Shown: piece after piece, positions 34,232-40,932 of the stretch
Layout of the letters: each line of letters opens with the position of its first letter
Numbering within the stretch: the first letter of the stretch is position 1
Source of the DNA: a virus
IMG/VR virus record: IMGVR_UViG_3300030107_006432
Coordinates: 1-46,009 of that record
Strand: one strand, 5' to 3'
DNA length: 46,009 nucleotides
The notes under the pieces: model-generated
The model's input: the letters and a program-made list of their open reading frames with translations, nothing else
Databases searched by the model: none
What the model was told of the DNA's origin: nothing
Made by a program: the position numbers and the translations under genes

Positions 34232-35905
34232 ATGAGTAGTAAGTTAAATGTCAATTATCTAGGTGCTGCTACTCCAGGCGGTGATATTAAGTTTACTGAT
34301 CCTATTGGGGTTGCAACCTTCACGTCTCTAGATTTTAATGTTAAATCTATTACTGTTGGTACAGGTGCAACAGTATATAATCCAGAAGATAATGTTTTAT
34401 GTTTAGGTACAAACGATTCAGAAAGACTTCGCATCGATGAGAATGGAAGATTTGCACTTGGAAATAATGCTACTGTTACTACTGGAAAATTCCAAGTCTT
34501 TACAAAGGTAACAGATGCCATAGATATTCTTGCCTTTGATGATGTTGGTGAAGATGCTGGAAGACTTTCATTTTTTAGAAATAGAAATACATCGTATTCA
34601 AGTAATACAAAAGTAGCAGAGAATGATATTTTAGGAAGAATTGACTTCAGAGGAATGAACACTGAAGGAACTGATAATTATGAAGTAGGTGCTTCAATTA
34701 GAGCAGCAGTCGATGGTGAACCTGGAAGTGGAACTGATGCCAATGATATGCCAGGTAGGTTGATGTTCTTCACAACTCCTGACGGATCACATGGTACTGT
34801 AGAAAGACTTCGCATCACATCAGAAGGTAATATTGGTATCGGAACTTCTGCTCCAGCAAATGATCTTCATATCATGACTGGTTCTGCCACGATGAAGTTG
34901 ACATCAACAGCATCTGCAAACTCTACAAGATTAATTTTAGAATCAGAGGATGATTCTTATGGTGGTATTCATTTTGGTGATCCATCTGATGAAGACGTTG
35001 GAAGAATAAGATATTATCATGGTGGTAGTAATCCAAACACTCTGTGGTTTAGTACTGTTGCTCAAGCTAGAGTAGCAATTAATGCTAATGGTAAACTTGG
35101 TATCGGAAGTGATGGTATGGGTACTGATTCTTTATGTTGTGATGGTGGTGTAGATATTTGTTCTAGAGGTTATACAGGTGAACCTTCTTTAGTAATTGGA
35201 GCAGATACTTCCCATAACAGGAGTCAACAAAGAAGCAATGACCAACAAAAAGATGCTCGTATAGGAATGCCACACTATAGTAATAGTGAAGAACCTCCTT
35301 GCCTTATGTCGGCTTTCTCATTTGCATCTTCTACCAGTATGAGATTTGGTGGTGGAACGTCAATGTTGAATGGTGCAACAGACCTTAAATTCTATACTCA
35401 GGAAACTAATACAACCCTAAGTGATGCAGATATATACAGAGTTGCTATTCATAAGAAGGGTCTCTATGAATTACGTACTGGAGATAATTCAACAACTACT
35501 AGAGGATGGAGACAAGCAATGGCTTATAAAGCATGGGATACGGATAGTGCAGCTGCATTATTTGATCTTCATCTGGAAGGTGGTCATGGAACGCTACATT
35601 TAATATGGGAACTTAGGGATTCTTCTACTTCTTCAACAGGTGGAGCAGGTACTAGAATTGGACAAGCTTGGGTATGTTTTAGAGGATCTGGTGCTGATAT
35701 TACACATGCTAATGTTACTACTGAATCAAAGGCTGTAAATGCTAATGGTAATGTCGCTGATATAACTTGGAGTGCTGCAGTACAAGATACTAGTACTGTA
35801 AGATTAACTGCAACTCCTTCACTCGATTCATCTAGTGTAGGTGTATATATTTGGGGTTCAAGTCCACACTTTGCCACCGATAGTTATGGTATCGAAGCAT
35901 TATAA
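34232..35905 (+). CDS. Tail fibre without S74 domain, 557 aa
   Basis: The N-terminus MSSKLNVNYLGAATPGGDI is the attachment-type sequence again. The shaft carries SERLRIDENGRFALGN and VERLRITSEGNIGIGTSAP, the same repeat family as in the S74 fibre. Residues about 300-415 contain Cys- and Met-rich stretches (SLCCDGGVDICSRGYTGEP). The C-terminal about 130 residues (AMAYKAWDTDSAAALFDLHL..., IWGSSPHFATDSYG) resemble a jelly-roll tip in place of a chaperone. It probably ends in a receptor-binding head and so differs in target from the S74 fibre. Gene order and late box upstream place it in the late fibre cassette. Confidence 0.8.
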   Translation: MSSKLNVNYLGAATPGGDIKFTDPIGVATFTSLDFNVKSITVGTGATVYNPEDNVLCLGTNDSERLRIDENGRFALGNNATVTTGKFQVFTKVTDAIDILAFDDVGEDAGRLSFFRNRNTSYSSNTKVAENDILGRIDFRGMNTEGTDNYEVGASIRAAVDGEPGSGTDANDMPGRLMFFTTPDGSHGTVERLRITSEGNIGIGTSAPANDLHIMTGSATMKLTSTASANSTRLILESEDDSYGGIHFGDPSDEDVGRIRYYHGGSNPNTLWFSTVAQARVAINANGKLGIGSDGMGTDSLCCDGGVDICSRGYTGEPSLVIGADTSHNRSQQRSNDQQKDARIGMPHYSNSEEPPCLMSAFSFASSTSMRFGGGTSMLNGATDLKFYTQETNTTLSDADIYRVAIHKKGLYELRTGDNSTTTRGWRQAMAYKAWDTDSAAALFDLHLEGGHGTLHLIWELRDSSTSSTGGAGTRIGQAWVCFRGSGADITHANVTTESKAVNANGNVADITWSAAVQDTSTVRLTATPSLDSSSVGVYIWGSSPHFATDSYGIEAL

Positions 35906-35913
35906 GATAAATA
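35906..35913 (+). promoter_or_regulatory. T4-like late promoter box with extended downstream motif
   Basis: GATAAATA is followed by ACTAGAAAA, 13 bases before the ATG at 35927. Fifteen bases are identical to the site at 29889-29903. Confidence 0.6.
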
Positions 35914-35926
35914 ACTAGAAAAGATT

Positions 35927-36262
35927 ATGGCTGCACCAACTGCAAATATAGTTGTAGATCAAGGTTCTGATTTTAGTACCAGTATTGCTATTAAAAATAG
36001 TAATGGTTCTAATTACAATCTAACAGAATGTTCTGTTGATTCTTATATTAAAAAACATGAAACTGCAACTTCAAAAACTGTTTTTAGCGTTGGAATAACT
36101 TCTGCTATTGGTGGAGAAGTAAGTCTTTCTCTTACTGATACTCAGACAACTGCTATGAAATCTGGAAGATATTTCTATGATGTTGTAATAACAGAATCTA
36201 CTGGAAGTAAAGTAAGAGCAGCACAAGGTCAAGTTTTTGTAAGTCCTGGAATAACTACGTAA
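35927..36262 (+). CDS. Ig-like/BppU-like small virion protein, 111 aa
   Basis: The product contains DQGSDFSTSIAIKNSNGSNY, then SLSLTDTQTTAMKSGRYFYD and AAQGQVFVSPGIT. The order qGsdf---i-lkd--G, v-lsLt--qT--l--G-Y-YDv and a final G-v-V-p-vT is that of small beta-sandwich proteins of phage baseplates and fibres (BppU-N-like). The likely role is a connector or decoration between baseplate and a fibre; this is inference from fold type and place. The next gene starts one base after its stop, so the two are almost certainly co-translated and may act together. Confidence 0.7.
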   Translation: MAAPTANIVVDQGSDFSTSIAIKNSNGSNYNLTECSVDSYIKKHETATSKTVFSVGITSAIGGEVSLSLTDTQTTAMKSGRYFYDVVITESTGSKVRAAQGQVFVSPGITT

Positions 36263-36263
36263 A

Positions 36264-37097
36264 ATGGCAGAACCACTCATTCTTAAAAACGGAAGTACTA
36301 TTACTAACAATGTTACTGTAACCAGGTATTCTGGTTTTGGTACTAGTCATAATAGTGTTGTTGGACTAGGAACTACAGTAAGTGTAGGAATTGGAACAAC
36401 TATCCCCACTTCTTCTAGACTCGCAGTAGTAGGAGGAAATATAGAAATTCAAGATGGTAGACTTGGAATTGGAACTGATAGTATTTCTACACCATTAACA
36501 GTAGTAGGAAATTCTATTATTACTGGTATAACGACTGTTGGGTCAGGAACTAGTGTTTCTTTTGACTTTAAGTCGGTAAAGACTAACACATATACTGCTG
36601 GAAATGGAAATATAACCATAACACATCCAAGTAGTTATCCAGATTTTATAGTTCATAGTGGTTCTGGAGGAGGTGAGATTGAATTATTCCGTGTAGGAAA
36701 TGGTCCATTTAGAATAGGTAATAAGTCAGAAAGTTTTTGGTCTTCTGCTGATGAATTAGCAATTGGTAGAGAGACGGGTGATAGAGGAATGACCATTTAT
36801 AGTGGTACTTCTAATTCTGGAATTATTGCTTTTGCAGATGGAACAAGTGATCCAGCATATAGAATGGGTCAAATTAATTATGACCATAGTGATAATTCTA
36901 TGGTATTCAAAACAGGTGGAAATACTGAAAGAGTTAGAATTGATACATCGGGTAATGTTAATATTACTGGTATTGTAACTGCTTCTAATGGATTTATAAG
37001 TGCTGCTAGTACAACTGCAGTTAAAATTACGGTAGAATCTAATAAACTTATATTTACTGCAGCTGGTATAGGATCTACCTCATTCACTTTATCATAA
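36264..37097 (+). CDS. Fibre-like virion protein, 277 aa
   Basis: It begins MAEPLILKNGSTITNNVTVT, continues with the shaft repeats LAVVGGNIEIQDGRLGIGTD and NTERVRIDTSGNVNITGIVT, and ends in a short hydrophobic beta strand segment (NKLIFTAAGIGSTSFTLS). The middle, IVHSGSGGGEIELFRVGNGP, is glycine-rich. There is neither an S74 chaperone nor a recognisable jelly roll, so it may be a short trimeric fibre or one part of a longer fibre assembled with the 111-aa protein encoded one base upstream. The cassette of fibres ends here; a late promoter and gene 13 follow. Confidence 0.72.
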   Translation: MAEPLILKNGSTITNNVTVTRYSGFGTSHNSVVGLGTTVSVGIGTTIPTSSRLAVVGGNIEIQDGRLGIGTDSISTPLTVVGNSIITGITTVGSGTSVSFDFKSVKTNTYTAGNGNITITHPSSYPDFIVHSGSGGGEIELFRVGNGPFRIGNKSESFWSSADELAIGRETGDRGMTIYSGTSNSGIIAFADGTSDPAYRMGQINYDHSDNSMVFKTGGNTERVRIDTSGNVNITGIVTASNGFISAASTTAVKITVESNKLIFTAAGIGSTSFTLS

Positions 37098-37119
37098 TAA
37101 TGACACTTCCTTTTTAATT

Positions 37120-37127
37120 TATAAATA
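37120..37127 (+). promoter_or_regulatory. Exact T4 late promoter consensus before gene 13
   Basis: TATAAATA is a perfect match to the T4 late consensus, 19 bases before the ATG at 37147, in the only sizeable gap (49 bases) between the fibre cassette and the neck genes. Confidence 0.75.
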
Positions 37128-37146
37128 GTTGTTAAAATGGTGTATA

Positions 37147-38013
37147 ATGGCAAAACCTACTACCAGAGAAGAATTATCGCAATATTGCTTGAGGCAGTTA
37201 GGTGCTCCTGTACTAGAAATTAACCTTGCAGATGAGCAAATAGATGACCTGATTGACGATACTCTACAACTTTTTTATGAACGTACTTTTGATGGTGCAG
37301 AAAGAAATTATATTAAATATCAAATAACACAAGCAGATATTGATAGAGGAAGAGCACCTGGTGGTAAAGCACCTTATGCAGGTATAACAACAACAAATAC
37401 TTCTACTACTATTGTAGGTGAAACTGTAGATTATAAATTAGAAGAGAATAGTAATTATATTCAATTACCAGAAAGTATTATTGGTGTAGAAAAAGTTTTT
37501 AGATGGAATAGTTTTGCATCTCTTGCATCAGGAATAACTCCATTTGGTGGTGGATTTAGTCCTTTATATGGATGGTATTATGGTAATTCGCAAGGATTTA
37601 ATAAAGATGCCATGTTAAGTTATTTTATGGCAAGAACTTATTTGAGTGAAGTAGATTTCTTATTTAATACAGAAAAACAAATTAGATTTAATAAAAGGAA
37701 AGGAAGATTATATATTGATACTGATTGGGGAACTATTGGAGTAGGATCTTATATTATAATTGATGCATATGTAACTACTACAGCCGCAGATTTTACAAGA
37801 GTATATAATGATACTTTTGTAAAGAGATACCTTACTGCAACAATGAAAAGGCAGTGGGGAATGAATTTAATTAAATTCCAAGGAGTAAAACTTCCTGGTG
37901 GAGTTGAATTGAATGGTCGTCAGATTTATGATGATGGTCAGAGAGAAGTTGATGAGATACGTGAAAGAATGACATATGATTATGAAGAAATGCCATTGGA
38001 TATGATAGGTTAA
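37147..38013 (+). CDS. 13: Neck protein gp13
   Basis: In T4, gp13 and gp14 close the filled head and prepare it for tail joining. The product has 288 residues from the ATG at 37147 (T4: 309). An in-frame TTG at 37129 would add six residues, but would start within two bases of the late promoter box, so I reject it. The N-terminus TTREELSQYCLRQLGAPVLE, then NLADEQIDDLIDDTLQLFYE and FDGAERN match the gp13 pattern (L-RLGAP--N-EL---Q--D-I--AL-LY-EYHFDG). A C-terminal MNLIKFQGVKLPGGVELNGR also parallels T4. Gene 14 follows after 4 bases. Confidence 0.9.
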   Translation: MAKPTTREELSQYCLRQLGAPVLEINLADEQIDDLIDDTLQLFYERTFDGAERNYIKYQITQADIDRGRAPGGKAPYAGITTTNTSTTIVGETVDYKLEENSNYIQLPESIIGVEKVFRWNSFASLASGITPFGGGFSPLYGWYYGNSQGFNKDAMLSYFMARTYLSEVDFLFNTEKQIRFNKRKGRLYIDTDWGTIGVGSYIIIDAYVTTTAADFTRVYNDTFVKRYLTATMKRQWGMNLIKFQGVKLPGGVELNGRQIYDDGQREVDEIRERMTYDYEEMPLDMIG

Positions 38014-38017
38014 TATC

Positions 38018-39385
38018 ATGGTACTTAATCCTTTTTTTCAGCAAGGTTCTGCAACTGAGCAGAATTTGGTACAAGATTTAATTAATGAACAATTAAAAAT
38101 CTATGGAATAGAAGTTTATTATATTCCTAGGAAGTATCTTACTGAGAAAAAGGTAATTAGAGAAGTTGTACAATCTGAATTTAATGATTCATATCCTATA
38201 GAAGCATATGTAGAAACATATGATGGATATGAAGGAATGGGACCAATTCTTTCTAAGTTTGGTGTTCAGCAACTATATGATGTTACTTTAATTATTTCAC
38301 AAGATAGATGGCAGAATTATATACAACCTTTAATAGATGATTTAGACGATATTAAACTTGCTACTAGACCAAAAGAAGGAGATTTAGTTTGGTTCCCTCT
38401 TGGAGATAGATTATTTGAAATTAAATTAGTAGAAAAGGAAGATCCTTTCTACATGCTACGTAAAACATATACTTATAAACTCAAATGTGAGCTCTTCCGT
38501 TATGAGGATGAAGTTATTGATACTAATCTTGAAACTATAGATGATAATGTTCAAGATTTTGGATATATTCAAACTCTACAATTAGTTGGTATTGGAACAA
38601 CTGCAACAGCACTTACTTCTCTAACAGATGGTGGTGTTCAATATATCACAATATGGAATGATGGTTATAACTTAACTGATACTACAGTTGCAATATCATC
38701 TGCTCCTTCTGGGGGTCGTGTTGCCGTTGCAACAGCGTTTGTTAACCCTGCTGGTGGATTGGATAAGATTTATATTAACGACCCAGGTAGTGGATATACA
38801 GCAGCACCAGATATTGTCTTTAATAATACTACTGGTGGTGGAACTATCGCAACTACTGGAATTGGAACTACAGGAACAATCGGAATTGTAACTGTAACTG
38901 ATGGTGGTTCAGGATACACAACTACTCCAACTGTTTCATTTACTGGAGCAACAGGAATAGGAGTTACTGCAGAAGGTGTTGCTGTTGTAAGTGCTGCTGG
39001 ATCTATTACTGCTGTTAGAATTACTAATGCTGGTGTTGGATATACTCAAATACCAACTATTACTATTGGTGCTCCATCAGTTATTGGAACAGGTAATTAC
39101 ATCTTTAATGAAATAATTGTAGGAACTTCTTCATCTACTACAGCAAGAGTTAAAGAATGGAATGTTGCTGATAAGACTCTTGAAATTGGTATTATTAACG
39201 GAACCTTTAGTGATGGAGAAACAATTAGAGGAACTACTTCAGGTGCAACTTACACACTTTATGTACCTGATACAACAAATCAGAAGTTTGATACTGTTGA
39301 ACCATTTAATGAGAATAAGATTTTACAAACAGAAGGAGATTCTATTTTAGACTTTACACAGAGAAATCCATTTGGAGATCCTTAG
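38018..39385 (+). CDS. 14: Neck protein gp14 with an inserted repeat domain
   Basis: Residues 1-180 match gp14: INEQLKIYGIEVYYIPRKYL, VETYDGYEGMGPILSKFGVQ, PKEGDLVWFPLGDRLFEIKL and EDPFYMLRKTYTYKLKCELF. The last 25 residues (LQTEGDSILDFTQRNPFGDP and just before) look like the native C-terminus, since T4 gp14 also ends in a short acidic/Phe-rich tail. Between them lie about 245 extra residues (about 181-427), which explains 455 residues against 256 in T4. The insertion holds three GxGY units (NDPGSGYTAAP, TDGGSGYTTTP, TNAGVGYTQIP) and one SGA-type unit (GTSSSTTARVKEW...GETIRGTTSGATY). It is in frame with no sign of damage. Confidence 0.9.
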   Translation: MVLNPFFQQGSATEQNLVQDLINEQLKIYGIEVYYIPRKYLTEKKVIREVVQSEFNDSYPIEAYVETYDGYEGMGPILSKFGVQQLYDVTLIISQDRWQNYIQPLIDDLDDIKLATRPKEGDLVWFPLGDRLFEIKLVEKEDPFYMLRKTYTYKLKCELFRYEDEVIDTNLETIDDNVQDFGYIQTLQLVGIGTTATALTSLTDGGVQYITIWNDGYNLTDTTVAISSAPSGGRVAVATAFVNPAGGLDKIYINDPGSGYTAAPDIVFNNTTGGGTIATTGIGTTGTIGIVTVTDGGSGYTTTPTVSFTGATGIGVTAEGVAVVSAAGSITAVRITNAGVGYTQIPTITIGAPSVIGTGNYIFNEIIVGTSSSTTARVKEWNVADKTLEIGIINGTFSDGETIRGTTSGATYTLYVPDTTNQKFDTVEPFNENKILQTEGDSILDFTQRNPFGDP

Positions 39386-39397
39386 ATTTCTAAGTGT

Positions 39398-39405
39398 GTT
39401 AAATA
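39398..39405 (+). promoter_or_regulatory. Possible late promoter box before gene 15
   Basis: GTTAAATA in the 49-base gap after gene 14 resembles the late boxes elsewhere in the window, 29 bases before the ATG at 39435. A good ribosome site (AGAGGAA, 39419-39425) follows. The match is weaker than at 37120. Confidence 0.4.
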
Positions 39406-39434
39406 GTATTATATAAAAAGAGGAACTCTATAAA

Positions 39435-40481
39435 ATGTTTGGACATTTTTATCACGAGATACTGAGAAAAATAATAGTATCCTTTGGAACAATGTTTAAT
39501 GGAATTACCATTAAACACGTTACTGATAACGGTGCATCTTTCAGTGAGATGAATGTGCCTTTGGCATATGGACCAACTCAAAAATTTCTTGCAAGAATTA
39601 CTCAAGATCCTACTTTAACGAAAGGGGTTCAGATAAGTCTTCCTAGAATGTCTTTTGAGTTTAATGGATTAACCTATGATCCTACGAGAAAGGTAACAAC
39701 TACTCAAACTTTTTTGACTTCTAGTCCAAATTCAAAGACTAAAACCAAGAAAGTTTATATGCCAGTTCCTTATAATATGAATTTTGAACTTAGCATTTAT
39801 ACTAAGTTAAATGATGATATGCTTCAAATTGTAGAACAGATAATACCATATTTTCAACCATCTTATAATTTAACAGTTAATCTTTTATCTGAAGTAAATG
39901 AGAAAAGAGACATTCCTATAGTTTTAGAAAATATAGAGATGCAAGATGATTATGAAGGAGATTTTACTACTAGAAGAGCATTAATATATACATTACGATT
40001 TGCTGCAAAGACCTACTTATTTGGTCCTGTACCAGATTCCTCTGCTGTTATTAAGAAAGCAGTTGTCGATTACACTATGCGTCCTGATATGTCTCGTGAA
40101 GTTAGATATACTGTTGTTCCAAGAGCAGTTAAAGACTATACAGACGATGTTAAGACTAATCTTGCTGCCAACATAGGACTTGCTGATACAATATTAGCAG
40201 TTGATAATGCTTCAGTTATTTCTGTTGGTAATTATATTGATATTAATGAAGAGGAAGTTTATGTTACTAAGGTGAATACCACAGATAATAAACTTACTGT
40301 TGAAAGAGGAAAAGATGGTACTACTGTTAAGGAACATGTTAAGGGTTCACCTCTAAAACTTATTAGTGCTGCTGACAATGCTTTAATTGAAGTAGGTGAT
40401 GACTTTGGATTTAGTGGAACGACTCAAACTTTTGGAGACGGATATGTCTTTAGTCCTTCTTTAGGAACTGATGTAACTTAA
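39435..40481 (+). CDS. 15: Tail completion / sheath stabiliser protein gp15 with C-terminal module
   Basis: In T4, gp15 caps the tail tube and sheath and connects the tail to the neck. The start MFGHFYHEILRKI parallels T4 gp15 (MFGYFY). MNFELSIYTKLNDDMLQIVE and IIPYFQPSYNLTVNLLSEVN, followed by KRDIPIVLENIEMQDDYEGD, match the most conserved block of the family. The length is 348 residues against about 272 in T4. The excess is C-terminal (about 242-348) and contains ISVGNYIDINEEEVYVTKV and LTVERGKDGTTVKEHVKGSP, a module also found in the giant baseplate proteins of this window. The ribosome site AGAGGAA lies 9 bases before the ATG. Confidence 0.92.
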   Translation: MFGHFYHEILRKIIVSFGTMFNGITIKHVTDNGASFSEMNVPLAYGPTQKFLARITQDPTLTKGVQISLPRMSFEFNGLTYDPTRKVTTTQTFLTSSPNSKTKTKKVYMPVPYNMNFELSIYTKLNDDMLQIVEQIIPYFQPSYNLTVNLLSEVNEKRDIPIVLENIEMQDDYEGDFTTRRALIYTLRFAAKTYLFGPVPDSSAVIKKAVVDYTMRPDMSREVRYTVVPRAVKDYTDDVKTNLAANIGLADTILAVDNASVISVGNYIDINEEEVYVTKVNTTDNKLTVERGKDGTTVKEHVKGSPLKLISAADNALIEVGDDFGFSGTTQTFGDGYVFSPSLGTDVT

Positions 40482-40491
40482 ATGAATTATC

Positions 40492-40932
40492 ATGAAAAAC
40501 GACAAATTTTCTAATTTGAATAATGTATTTGATACATCTGAAGAAGAATTTGAAGAAGATTCTTCTGAATTAATTTCTATTGAACCTGAAGTTCAAGATG
40601 TTAAAGGAAAACCAGTTGTTGATGATATAACTAAAGATTATGAGTATACAAGAGGAAATCTTTATAGTATAATTGAAAAAGGCCAAGAAGCAATTAATGG
40701 AATACTTGAGCTTGCTCAAGAAAGTGAAATGCCTAGAGCATATGAAGTTGCTGGACAATTAATAAAAAGTGTTTCTGATGCTACAGATAAATTGATGGAT
40801 CTACAAAAGAAACTTAAAGATGTTAATGAAGAAGATACAAAATCACCTACTACAGTGAATAATGCACTATTTGTAGGTTCCACAGCAGAATTATCTAAAT
40901 TATTGAAAAGTAGTTCCAAAGGAGATTCATAA
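40492..40932 (+). CDS. 16: Small terminase subunit gp16
   Basis: The small terminase binds phage DNA as a ring and activates the large packaging ATPase. The product has 146 residues (T4: 164). An acidic N-terminal tail (residues about 10-35) is followed by DYEYTRGNLYSIIEKGQEAI, NGILELAQESEMPRAYEVAG and QLIKSVSDATDKLMDLQKKL, the paired-helix core of T4-type gp16. The end carries VNNALFVGSTAELSKLLK, the usual C-terminal element that contacts the large subunit. Its position after gene 15 is as in T4. The last base of its TAA is the first base of the next ATG, so translation is coupled to the fibre-like ORF and not, as in T4, to gene 17. Confidence 0.88.
   Translation: MKNDKFSNLNNVFDTSEEEFEEDSSELISIEPEVQDVKGKPVVDDITKDYEYTRGNLYSIIEKGQEAINGILELAQESEMPRAYEVAGQLIKSVSDATDKLMDLQKKLKDVNEEDTKSPTTVNNALFVGSTAELSKLLKSSSKGDS

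Noticed and set aside
34255-34662. 135-codon minus-strand ORF
   Set aside because: Shadow of the 557-aa fibre gene. Its composition is an artefact of the complementary strand, and there is no independent support.
37129-37146. Alternative TTG start for gene 13
   Set aside because: It would begin within two bases of the late promoter box (37120-37127), leaving no leader. The added residues do not match gp13, whereas the ATG at 37147 gives a family-like N-terminus.
38688-38891. Overlapping + strand ORF in another frame inside gene 14
   Set aside because: It consists of Leu/Gln/Ile-rich shadow sequence of the GxGY repeats, with no start context. The same applies to 39162-39350 and to 3395-3616 inside gene 25.
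40492-40932. Frameshift or fusion joining gene 16 to the following fibre ORF
   Set aside because: Gene 16 has a complete family-like C-terminus and its own stop, and the next ORF has its own ATG overlapping by one base. This is ordinary coupling.
3653-40932. Anti-host or defence system hidden among the structural genes
   Set aside because: Every ORF in this stretch is accounted for as baseplate, fibre, neck, completion or terminase, with gaps too short for further genes.
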